Shown here piece after piece: positions 1 to 5,676 of a stretch of 5,732 bases of DNA (positions are counted from its first letter, which is position 1; each line of letters begins with the position of its first letter). Position numbers and translations under genes: made by a program. The notes beneath the pieces were generated by a model that was not told where the DNA came from, made no database searches, and worked only from the letters and a program-made list of their open reading frames with translations. The DNA is from Pseudomonadota bacterium. GTDB lineage: Bacteria; Pseudomonadota; Gammaproteobacteria; Burkholderiales; Burkholderiaceae. The stretch lies in assembly GCA_023441105.1 (NCBI GenBank), contig JAEZQX010000193.1, forward strand, positions 1-5,732, in the 5' to 3' direction.

Positions 1-410
1 CCGAGGGCGGGCTGGCGCTGGCCGACGACTGCGTGCAGTACGCGCCGATCTCGCTTGCCGCCGCCGAGGCGGCGATGCAGCGGATTCTGTCGCTGGCGCG
101 GCGGCCGACCGCGGTGGTCGCCACCAACGACGTGTTCGCGGTGGGCGGGATGATCGCCTGTCGCAAGGCCGGGCTGCGCATTCCCCAGGACCTGTCGATC
201 ACCGGCGTCGACAACACCGACCTCGGCGCGACGCAGACGCCTGGCCTGACCAGCATCCGCACGCCGATCGTCGAGATCGGCCATGCGGCGGCGGCGCAGC
301 TGATCGCGCGGCTCGACGGCCTGCCCTGGGAGCCGTTCCAGGCCTTTCCGATCGAGGTGGTCCATCGCGGCAGCACCGCGCCGCCGGCCGGCGCGCGGCG
401 CAAGCGCTAG
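1..410 (+). CDS. LacI-family transcriptional regulator, C-terminal part (5' end outside window)
   Basis: This is the effector-binding half of a LacI/GalR-type regulator. The frame is open from base 3, so the gene begins upstream of the window and the DNA-binding helix-turn-helix is not visible; a GTG at 33 is internal, not the start. The visible 135 or so residues match the second half of the type-1 periplasmic-binding-protein fold: a run reading RPTAVVATNDVFAVGGM (the usual P-TAV-aaND-xAxG strand and helix), then RIPQDLSITGVDN (the family's vP-D-sv-GfDd), then TPGLTSIRTP and an alanine-rich helix before a basic tail ending RRKR. The family binds a small effector, often a sugar or organic acid, and releases or binds DNA in response. 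The stop codon lies 4 bases before the LysR gene, so the two are probably one transcript. The effector cannot be read from this sequence. The family call is firm; a link to the downstream catabolic genes is inferred from position only. Confidence 0.9.
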   Translation, partial: EGGLALADDCVQYAPISLAAAEAAMQRILSLARRPTAVVATNDVFAVGGMIACRKAGLRIPQDLSITGVDNTDLGATQTPGLTSIRTPIVEIGHAAAAQLIARLDGLPWEPFQAFPIEVVHRGSTAPPAGARRKR

Positions 411-414
411 CCGC

Positions 415-1326
415 ATGGCCATCTCTCTGGCACAGGTCGACCTGGCGGCGCTGCGCCTGTTCGTCGCGGTGGCGCAGACCGGCAAGATCAGTGCCGGTGC
501 GATGACCTGCCACCTGTCGCTGGCGGCGGCGAGCAAGCGCATCAGCGACCTCGAGAGCCGCCTCGGCTACAGCCTGTTCGATCGGCATGCGCGCGGGGTG
601 GTGGCCACCGCCGCGGGCGAGCGGGTGCTGGCGTACGCGCGCCAGGTCATCGGGCTGACCGAGTCGCTCGAGAACGACCTCAGCGACGAGATGCAGGGCA
701 TCGAAGGCAGCGTACGGCTGTTTGCCAACTCGTCGGCGATAGTCCAGTTCCTGCCGGCCGACCTCAGCGGCTTTCTCGCCGGCCATCCGTCGATCCGCGT
801 CGAGCTCTCGGAGCACACCAGCCGGGAGGTGGTGGACGCGCTGCTCACCGAGCGCAGCGACCTCGGCATCTTCGAGGGCAGCTACGTCTCGGCCGGCATC
901 CACAGCGTGACCTATCGCCGCGACCAGCTGGCGCTGATCGTGCCGGTCGGGCACAAGCTCGCCCGCCGGCGGACGGTGCGGCTCGAGCAGGTGCTGGACC
1001 ACGAGCTGGTGGCGCTGCCGGGCGACACCGCCATCCAGCGCCAGCTGGCGCAGTCGGCGGCGGCAATGGGCCGGCAGCTGCGCACCCGCATCAGCGTGCA
1101 CAGCTTCGATGCGGTGTGCAGCCTGGTCGCGGCCGGCGCCGGCATCGGCGTGGTGCCGCGGATGGCCGCCGAGATGCACGCCCGGCTGCGCCGGCTGCAC
1201 TGCCTGCCGCTGGCCGATCCGTGGGCGGAGCGCACCCTGCTGCTCGGCTGGCCGCGGTTGCGGCCGCCCTCGCCGGGTACGCAGCGGCTAGCGCGCTACC
1301 TGCTCGAGGCGGCGCGCAGCCGCTGA
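415..1326 (+). CDS. LysR-family transcriptional regulator
   Basis: A 303-residue protein of normal LysR length. Residues 9-68 form the winged helix-turn-helix: DLAALRLFVAVAQTGKISAGA, then SLAAASKRISDLESRLGYSLFDR, then TAAGERVLAYA, all at the expected family spacing. The rest is the two-lobed substrate-binding-like effector domain, with GSVRLFANSSA opening the first strand and GAGIGVVPRMAAEM near the end. The ATG at 415 is chosen because it puts DLAALR-F at residues 9-16, as usual. No convincing Shine-Dalgarno precedes it, and the 4-base gap after the LacI-family stop suggests translational coupling. LysR proteins bind T-N11-A dyads near divergent promoters and respond to pathway intermediates. 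This gene is not next to its likely target, but a LysR-type box occurs in the divergent region at 3653-3669. The effector is unknown. Control of the nearby enolase/Bug and AMDase/aminotransferase pairs is inference. Confidence 0.95.
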   Translation: MAISLAQVDLAALRLFVAVAQTGKISAGAMTCHLSLAAASKRISDLESRLGYSLFDRHARGVVATAAGERVLAYARQVIGLTESLENDLSDEMQGIEGSVRLFANSSAIVQFLPADLSGFLAGHPSIRVELSEHTSREVVDALLTERSDLGIFEGSYVSAGIHSVTYRRDQLALIVPVGHKLARRRTVRLEQVLDHELVALPGDTAIQRQLAQSAAAMGRQLRTRISVHSFDAVCSLVAAGAGIGVVPRMAAEMHARLRRLHCLPLADPWAERTLLLGWPRLRPPSPGTQRLARYLLEAARSR

Positions 1327-1333
1327 GGAGGCT

Positions 1334-1347
1334 CCCAGGGCGCTGGG
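1334..1347. terminator. Possible weak bidirectional stem-loop between convergent genes
   Basis: In the 31 bases between the LysR stop and the Bug receptor stop (opposite strands), CCCAG and CTGGG form a 5-bp stem around a 4-base GGCG loop. Position between convergent genes fits a shared terminator. The stem is short and there is no T-tract on either side, so intrinsic termination would be weak. This may be chance in GC-rich DNA. Confidence 0.25.
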
Positions 1348-1357
1348 CGGACCGGCA

Positions 1358-2323
1358 TCACTTGAGCACGATGTTCGACTTCTGGATCAGCTCGGTCCAG
1401 CGGTCCAGTTCCTTGGCCATCTCGCTGCGCAGCTCGGGGCCGGGCCGGAAGGTGGTGATGAAGCCCTGCTTGACCAGGTTCTGCGCCACGCCCGGATCCT
1501 TGAGCGCCTTGGCGACCTCGCTCTCCAGGCGCGCGACGACCGGCTGCGGCGTGCCGGACGGGGCGAGCAGGAACAGGCGCGGCGAGGCATCGAAGCCGGG
1601 CAGCCAGTCGGCGATCGGCCGCCAATCGGCCGCGCCTTCCAGCTTGTCCGGGCTGGTCAGGCCCAGCACCCGGATCTTGCCCGCCTGCGCCTGTCCCTGG
1701 GCGGCGGCGGCGCTCAGCACGCCGAGCGACACCTGGCCGCTGATCAGGTCGGGCAGCAGCGCCGACGCGCCGCGGTACGGCAGGTGGGTCATCTTGATGC
1801 CGGCGCGGGCCTGCAGATGCTCCATCGCCAGGTGATGGACCGTGCCGATGCCCGAGGTTGCATAGGTGAGGTCGCCGGCCTTGGCCGCCGCCGCCATGTC
1901 TTCCAGCGTCTGCAGCTTCGAATCGGCAGCAACCGCGATCGCCAGGGGCGCGATGGCGACGCCCGCCAGCGGCACGAAATTCTTGAGCGGATCGAAGCTC
2001 AGGTTCTGCATGGCGCGCGCGGCGATCAGCAGCGACGAATCGGCCAGCAGCACCGTGTAGCCATCGGCCGGCGACGAGACCAGCACGTTGGCGGCGATCG
2101 TGCTGGTCGCGCCGGGCCGGTTGTCCACCACGAAGTTCTGTCCCATCTGCTCGCCGAGCCGCGCGGCCAGGGTTCGCGCGATGGCGTCGACCCCGCCGCC
2201 GGCCGAGAAGCCGACCAGCATCTTGACCGGCCGCGAAGGGTAGTCCTGCGCCATCGCAGGCGGCAGCATGGCTGCCAGCGCCCCCGCGGCGATCAGGCCC
2301 AGCGCATTACGACGATTGATCAT
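1358..2323 (-). CDS. Bug/TctC-family tripartite tricarboxylate transporter substrate-binding protein
   Basis: A 321-residue periplasmic receptor of the Bug family, which captures organic acids and similar small molecules for TctAB-type transporters or for signalling. Residues 1-25 are an export signal: NRR at 3-5, a hydrophobic stretch, and a cleavage-like AMA before QDYPSRPVK. The paired arginines could suggest Tat export, but the motif is incomplete and Sec is equally possible. Family hallmarks follow: GFSAGGGVDAIAR at 38-50 (the G-xxD-xAR ligand loop, Asp46), VVDNRPGA at 65-72, PADGYTVLL near 85-93, YATSGIGTVHHLAME at 154-168 and HLPYRGASALLPDLISGQV at 180-198. The frame stays open upstream, but ATG at 2323 is fixed by the signal peptide and a strong ribosome site. 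It lies 34 bases downstream of the enolase-family gene on the same strand, so they are probably co-transcribed. No tctA or tctB genes are in the window, as is common for orphan Bug proteins in Burkholderiales. The ligand is unknown; an acid used by the neighbouring enzymes is the natural guess. Confidence 0.95.
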   Translation of the reverse strand: MINRRNALGLIAAGALAAMLPPAMAQDYPSRPVKMLVGFSAGGGVDAIARTLAARLGEQMGQNFVVDNRPGATSTIAANVLVSSPADGYTVLLADSSLLIAARAMQNLSFDPLKNFVPLAGVAIAPLAIAVAADSKLQTLEDMAAAAKAGDLTYATSGIGTVHHLAMEHLQARAGIKMTHLPYRGASALLPDLISGQVSLGVLSAAAAQGQAQAGKIRVLGLTSPDKLEGAADWRPIADWLPGFDASPRLFLLAPSGTPQPVVARLESEVAKALKDPGVAQNLVKQGFITTFRPGPELRSEMAKELDRWTELIQKSNIVLK

Positions 2324-2329
2324 TCGGAT

Positions 2330-2336
2330 CTCCTCT
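2330..2336 (-). promoter_or_regulatory. Ribosome binding site deciding the Bug receptor start
   Basis: The minus strand reads AGAGGAG here, 6 bases before the ATG at 2323. The frame is open far upstream, antisense through the enolase-family gene, so this site together with the signal peptide sets the true start. Confidence 0.85.
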
Positions 2337-2357
2337 GATTCGGACGTTGCCAGCGAG

Positions 2358-3512
2358 CTAGGCCTTTCCGGTACCGCGGGAAAGCGGCTGCTTGGCGAGT
2401 TCGGCAATGCGGTCCCAGTCCGGCTCGAGTCCGAAGCCGGGGGCCTCCGGCAACTCGATCCAACCATCCTTGGCCACCGGCAGCTGGCGATAGAGCTGCT
2501 CGTAGAGCAGCACCGCGCCCCGGTGGTATTCGACGAAGCCGCCATGGGCGAGGCCTGCATGCAGGTGCATATTGTGGAACGGCCAGGCGCCGCCGTTGGC
2601 AATCGCGACGTTGAAGGCCTGCGCCAGTCCCGCGATGCGCAGGCACTGCGTGAGGCCGCCGGTGATCGCGACGTTCGGCTGCGCGATGTCCAGCGATCCG
2701 GCGGTGAAGAAGTCGGCGAAGCGCGAAGCGAGACCTTCGTTCTGGCCCGCGGCGATCGGCACCCGCGTGCGCCGGCGCAGGTCGGCGAGCGCGCGCACAT
2801 CGTTCTGCGTGATCGGCTCCTCGAAGAATGCCAGGCCAACATCCTCGAGCCGCTGCGCGAGCCGAGCTGCATGATAGGCATCGAGGCTGCAGTTGGCGTC
2901 GATGCAGATCTCGACCGACGGGCCGACCGCTTCGCGAACCGCCCGCACGCGCTTCTCGTCCTCCGCGATCACCTGCGACAACGGCCGCGGCTCGTCGCGC
3001 CGCTGCAACCCGTGGTTGCCGACGGTCATCTTCAGGCGCGAGAAGCCGCGACCGGCCCAGTCCACTGCCGCGGCGACCAGCTGTTCCTGGTCGAAGAAGC
3101 CGAAGCCGAAGGTGGCATACGCCGGCACGCGGTTGCGGCTGCCGCCGAGCAGCCGCCACAACGGCAGGTTCAGCGACCGCGCCTTCAGGTCCCACACCGC
3201 CAGGTCGATGGCGGCGATGGCGTGCGCGGCATAGCCGCTCTGGCCGCGCGGCGCCAGCAGCCAGTAGAGCTTCTCCCAGATACGCTCGTGCGCCATCGGG
3301 TCCATGCCGATCACGGCCGGCGCGGCCACCTGGTCGATGGCGGCAGCGACGACCTCCTCCTCGGTGATGGCGGTGAAGCCGGTGCCGACGATGCCGGTAT
3401 CGGATTCGAGGCGCACCAGCACGCAGGACAGGTTGGTCCGCCGGGAAGTGGCGCCGGCGTCCAGCGTCATCTCCAGGTTCAGGGGTATGGCACGACAATC
3501 GGTTATCTTCAT
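2358..3512 (-). CDS. Enolase-superfamily protein, mandelate racemase/muconate lactonizing type, with atypical active site
   Basis: A 384-residue protein of standard length. Residues 1-115 are the alpha/beta capping domain and about 128-345 the TIM barrel. Superfamily members abstract the proton next to a carboxylate using a metal-stabilised enolate, giving racemases, dehydratases or lactonizing enzymes. Visible barrel landmarks are RLKMTVG (159-165), ICIDAN (202-207), FFEEP (229-233), IAAGQNEG (253-260), IAQPNVAITGG (276-286) and a motif NGGAWPFHNMHLHAG (306-320), then VEYH. By recalled comparison with mandelate racemase, metal ligands Asp205 and Glu231 are kept. The second Lys of KxK is Thr163, the third metal ligand is Gln257 (26 residues after Glu231, as in the reference), the Asp of the His-Asp dyad is Asn280 (again correct spacing), and the dyad His is replaced by an NGG stretch. 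A His-rich loop (313, 316, 318) follows. The start ATG at 3512 gives the usual MKITD N-terminus, but the Shine-Dalgarno is weak. The gene leads the minus-strand pair. Family is certain; reaction is not, and the changed residues argue against mandelate racemase activity. Confidence 0.93.
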   Translation of the reverse strand: MKITDCRAIPLNLEMTLDAGATSRRTNLSCVLVRLESDTGIVGTGFTAITEEEVVAAAIDQVAAPAVIGMDPMAHERIWEKLYWLLAPRGQSGYAAHAIAAIDLAVWDLKARSLNLPLWRLLGGSRNRVPAYATFGFGFFDQEQLVAAAVDWAGRGFSRLKMTVGNHGLQRRDEPRPLSQVIAEDEKRVRAVREAVGPSVEICIDANCSLDAYHAARLAQRLEDVGLAFFEEPITQNDVRALADLRRRTRVPIAAGQNEGLASRFADFFTAGSLDIAQPNVAITGGLTQCLRIAGLAQAFNVAIANGGAWPFHNMHLHAGLAHGGFVEYHRGAVLLYEQLYRQLPVAKDGWIELPEAPGFGLEPDWDRIAELAKQPLSRGTGKA

Positions 3513-3602
3513 GGGGTACGTCTCGAAGCCCTGGTTTCACTGCGCGCCGGGTGCAGGATGCCGGCGGTGGCCGGATGCGCAGGCGCGGCCCGGATCGCGG
3601 GG

Positions 3603-3631
3603 ATTAGAGCAGGCGGGGCCGCGCCGGGCAA
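3603..3631 (-). promoter_or_regulatory. Predicted sigma70-type promoter for the enolase/Bug pair
   Basis: On the minus strand, TTGCCC (3631-3626, 4 of 6 match to TTGACA) is followed after exactly 17 bases by TCTAAT (3608-3603, 5 of 6 match to TATAAT). In such GC-rich DNA this is a notable match. It predicts transcription starting near 3596, with an untranslated leader of about 83 bases before the ATG at 3512. The -35 box lies just downstream of the TCGAAG dyads, as expected for an activator-controlled promoter. Confidence 0.6.
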
Positions 3632-3641
3632 TCGGGATTGG

Positions 3642-3669
3642 TCGAAGCTGGCCTTCGAGAAAGTCGAAG
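3642..3669. promoter_or_regulatory. Candidate LysR-type operator: three alternating TCGAAG half-sites
   Basis: TCGAAG (3642-3647), its reverse complement CTTCGA (3653-3658) and TCGAAG again (3664-3669) start exactly 11 bases apart, about one helical turn, in alternating orientation. They give two overlapping dyads. The right one is the better, CCTTCGA-N5-TCGAAGG with 7-base arms (3652-3670); its core TCGA-GAAAG-TCGA is a perfect T-N11-A LysR box. Its centre at 3661 is about 65 bases upstream of the predicted minus-strand start, the classical LysR recognition position, and the left dyad, centred at 3650, is near -54. The cluster also lies 39-66 bases upstream of the AMDase ATG, so it could serve both directions. 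Binding by the LysR protein encoded at 415-1326 is inference. Confidence 0.6.
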
Positions 3670-3674
3670 GGTGC

Positions 3675-3693
3675 GGGAGGCTGCAGGCCTCCC
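3675..3693 (+). promoter_or_regulatory. Stem-loop immediately before the AMDase ribosome site
   Basis: GGGAGGC and GCCTCCC form a 7-bp, nearly all G:C stem around a TGCAG loop, ending directly against the AGGGAGG ribosome site. The right arm contains an anti-Shine-Dalgarno-like CCTC that could instead pair with GAGG of the ribosome site (3697-3700, 5-base loop). Two mutually exclusive folds are therefore possible. No RNA class is recognised, and regulation by this element is only a possibility. Confidence 0.35.
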
Positions 3694-3700
3694 AGGGAGG
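3694..3700 (+). promoter_or_regulatory. Ribosome binding site deciding the AMDase start
   Basis: AGGGAGG lies 7 bases before the ATG at 3708, an almost ideal site. The frame is open for well over a kilobase upstream (antisense to the enolase-family gene), so this site picks the start and implies that the unusual N-terminal tail is really translated. Confidence 0.85.
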
Positions 3701-3707
3701 TAGCGCA

Positions 3708-4583
3708 ATGCAAGGCGATTCGGGAACGGGGATGGGCGCGCGCCAGCCAGCGCCGCAGGATGCCCGGCCGGGCGGACGGCGGCAGGAAGGCCGGCGACCG
3801 GTCGTCGGCGTGATCGTGCCACCGGCGGCCGGCGAGGTTCCGCCGGAGCTGCCGCAGTTGTACGGCAGCGAAATCGACTTCGTCGCCTACGGCCTCGCGC
3901 TCGGGCAGCTGACCCCGCAAGGCTACGATGCGGTGATCGACAAGGTGGCCGCGGCAGCGCGCGATCTGGTCGAGCGCGGCGCGGATGCGGTCGCGCTGAT
4001 GGGCACGTCGCTGTCCTTCTATCGCGGCACGGACTTCAACCGGCAACTGGTGCGCACGATGGGCGAAGCGACCGGCGGGCTGCCGGTCACCACCATGAGC
4101 AATGCCGTCGTCGAGGCGCTGCGAGCTGTCGGCGGCAACCGGGTCGCGCTCGCCACCGCCTACACCGCCGAGGTCAACGAACGGCTGGCGATCTTCCTCC
4201 GTGACAGCGGCTTCAGCGTCGCGGGCACTGCGGCGCTGGAGCTGGTGGAGATTCCGGATATCCACGCCGTCGGCGACGCGCAACTGCTGGCGCTGGGGCG
4301 CCGCGCGATCGCCGCCTCGCCGGGCGCCGATGCATTGCTGATCTCCTGCGGCGGCCTGCGCACGCTGCCGGTGGAGTTGCCGCTCGAGCGCTCGCTCGGC
4401 ATCCCCGTCGTTTCCAGCGCGGTGGCCGGCGCCTGGGCGGCGGCGCGGCTCACCGGACATCCCGGAACGGTCGCCGGCCGCACGCGCCTGCTTGGCCTCG
4501 CGCCCCCAGCCGGGGCGTCGCCGGCTATCCGCGCCGACCACGAAGGCGGTGAGGCGATTCCCGAGCGGAGGGCAAGCCGATGA
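3708..4583 (+). CDS. Arylmalonate decarboxylase (AMDase), Asp/Glu racemase superfamily
   Basis: A 291-residue relative of Bordetella bronchiseptica AMDase (EC 4.1.1.76), which removes CO2 from aryl- or alkenyl-malonates to give chiral arylacetates without any cofactor. From memory of that sequence, the match runs almost end to end: GVIVPPAAG (34-42), LTPQGYDAVI (68-77), ALMGTSLSFYRG (96-107), VALATAYTAEVNERL (146-160), LLISCGGL (209-216) and GIPVVSS. The catalytic Cys213, the oxyanion-hole region Gly99-Thr100-Ser101, Tyr73 and Tyr152 (Tyr48 and Tyr126 in the Bordetella enzyme) are all present. A single Cys sits in the C-terminal motif and Gly99 replaces the second Cys of glutamate racemases, which separates AMDase from racemase and maleate isomerase relatives. 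It is about 50 residues longer than the reference, with a polar, basic tail of some 30 residues at the N-terminus and a charged tail of some 30 at the C-terminus. It probably acts in the cytoplasm, as no signal peptide is seen. Its stop overlaps the aminotransferase start. The natural substrate is unknown. Confidence 0.92.
   Translation: MQGDSGTGMGARQPAPQDARPGGRRQEGRRPVVGVIVPPAAGEVPPELPQLYGSEIDFVAYGLALGQLTPQGYDAVIDKVAAAARDLVERGADAVALMGTSLSFYRGTDFNRQLVRTMGEATGGLPVTTMSNAVVEALRAVGGNRVALATAYTAEVNERLAIFLRDSGFSVAGTAALELVEIPDIHAVGDAQLLALGRRAIAASPGADALLISCGGLRTLPVELPLERSLGIPVVSSAVAGAWAAARLTGHPGTVAGRTRLLGLAPPAGASPAIRADHEGGEAIPERRASR
4567..4572 (+). promoter_or_regulatory. Ribosome binding site of the aminotransferase, inside the AMDase gene
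   Basis: GGAGGG lies 7 bases before the ATG at 4580, within the last codons of the AMDase gene. The start reads ATGATG, so ATG 4583 is a second possible start 10 bases from the site. The first fits better and gives the ATGA stop/start overlap typical of translational coupling. Confidence 0.75.
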
Positions 4584-5551
4584 TGCAGGACCGTTCGCCG
4601 AACTCGCAGACCCAGGCCCAGCCGCAGCAAGCGGCGCTGCCCGACCTTCGGTCGCTGCCGGCGGGCAGCCTCGCCGGCGGCGCTGCCTTCGCGGATGGCG
4701 CGCTGGTGCCGCTCGCCGAGGCGAAGATCTCGCTGTTCGACTGGGGCTTCACCCGCTCGGACGCGACCTACGATGTCGCCAGCGTCTGGAAGGGGGCCTT
4801 CTTCCGCCTCGACGATCACATCGACCGCTTCTTCGCCAGCCTTTCCAAGCTGCGGATGAAGATTCCGTACGACCGCGCGCAACTGAAGGAGATCCTGCAT
4901 GCCTGCGTCCGCGCCGGCGGGCTGCAGGATGCATACGTCGCAATGGTCTGCACCCGCGGCGTGCCGCCGCCGGGATCGCGCGATCCGCGCCTGGCCAGCA
5001 ACCGCTTCTATGCCTACGCGCTGCCGTTCGTCTGGATCGCGCCGCCCGAGAAGCAGCGCGAAGGCATCGACCTGTTCATCAGCCGGCGCCAGCGCATCGC
5101 GCCGGATTCGGTCGATCCCACGGTCAAGAACTATCACTGGCTCGACCTGGTGCAGTCGCTGTTCGACGCCTACGACCATGGCGCCGACACCAGCTGCGTG
5201 GTCGATGCCGCCGGCAACATCACCGAGGGACCCGGCTTCAACGTCTTCGTCGTCAAAGACGGCGTGGTCGGCACCGCCGAGCGCGGCGTGCTGGAGGGGA
5301 TTTCGCGGCGTACGGTGATCGAGCTGTGCGGCAGGCTGGACATCCCGCTGCGCCAGCGTCCGATACCCGCCGACGAGCTGGCCGCGGCCGACGAAGTCTT
5401 CCTCAGCTCGACCGGCGGCGGCGTGCTGCCGATCGCGCGGGTCAACGGCCGGCCGGTGGCGGCGTTCCCTGGGCCGATCACGCAGCGCCTGCATGAGGCG
5501 TATTGGGCGCTGCATGACGAAGATGCTTATCGCGAGGTGGTGCGGTACTAG
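4580..5551 (+). CDS. PLP-dependent class IV aminotransferase, (R)-amine transaminase-like
   Basis: A 323-residue fold-type IV PLP enzyme (branched-chain/D-amino acid aminotransferase superfamily), moving an amino group between an amine or amino acid and a keto or aldehyde acceptor. The PLP Lys is Lys183 in DPTVKNYHWLDL (179-190), and Glu216 in TEGPGFNVFVVKDG (215-228) is the Glu that contacts the PLP ring nitrogen. GISRRTV (240-246) and SSTGGGVLP (276-284) hold the phosphate and substrate loops. The substrate-side segment, ISLFDWGFTRSDATYDV (50-66) then VWKGAFFRLDDHIDRF (69-84), resembles as I recall the Arthrobacter (R)-selective transaminase family (SDATY, W-G-FRL-DHI-R, VKN-W-DL, EGPGFNV) more than true branched-chain enzymes with their YG-FEG-R pattern. 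The first 30 residues are a Gln/Pro-rich tail of low complexity. No signal peptide is seen. Overlap with the AMDase stop implies coupled, roughly equal synthesis. Substrate and stereochemistry cannot be proven here; D-amino acid or branched-chain aminotransferase activity is the alternative. Confidence 0.93.
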   Translation: MMQDRSPNSQTQAQPQQAALPDLRSLPAGSLAGGAAFADGALVPLAEAKISLFDWGFTRSDATYDVASVWKGAFFRLDDHIDRFFASLSKLRMKIPYDRAQLKEILHACVRAGGLQDAYVAMVCTRGVPPPGSRDPRLASNRFYAYALPFVWIAPPEKQREGIDLFISRRQRIAPDSVDPTVKNYHWLDLVQSLFDAYDHGADTSCVVDAAGNITEGPGFNVFVVKDGVVGTAERGVLEGISRRTVIELCGRLDIPLRQRPIPADELAAADEVFLSSTGGGVLPIARVNGRPVAAFPGPITQRLHEAYWALHDEDAYREVVRY

Positions 5552-5676
5552 GCTTCGGTCGCCAAGCTCGCGCCTTCGTTGTGAGAGCGCTCGCGGGAGG
5601 GGGCGGGCGGCCCGCTCATGCGCTGGCGCCGGCGCTGACGCGCCGGTTCCCTCGGCAGGACGCGTCCGCAGCGGCC

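Noticed and set aside
199..1200. 333-residue minus-strand open frame opposite the regulators
   Set aside because: It spans the junction of two well-recognised plus-strand genes and has shadow-type composition.
2324..2881. Minus-strand N-terminal extension of the Bug receptor to 507 residues
   Set aside because: It overlaps the enolase-family coding region in another frame, shows no homology-like motifs, and the signal peptide with its ribosome site begins at 2323.
3638..3666. Plus-strand promoter for the AMDase starting at TTGGTC
   Set aside because: Only 3 of 6 bases match -35 and the hexamer 17 bases later (AAGTCG) is not a -10 box. No convincing plus-strand promoter is visible.
2268..3707. 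Long plus-strand open frame running into the AMDase gene, apparently giving a 771-residue protein
   Set aside because: The first 480 residues are antisense to the Bug and enolase-family genes, Arg/Ala/Gly-rich and without any recognisable motif. The true protein starts at 3708 after a strong ribosome site.
3708..4583. Alternative call as glutamate/aspartate racemase or maleate isomerase
   Set aside because: Two-Cys racemases need a Cys where this protein has Gly99, while the PPAAG, LMGTSLSFYRG and SCGGL motifs together fit arylmalonate decarboxylase.
4160..5515. 451-residue minus-strand open frame opposite the AMDase and aminotransferase
   Set aside because: Composition is typical of an antisense shadow in high-GC DNA (His, Arg, Ala, Gly-rich, no motif), while the plus strand encodes two clear enzymes.
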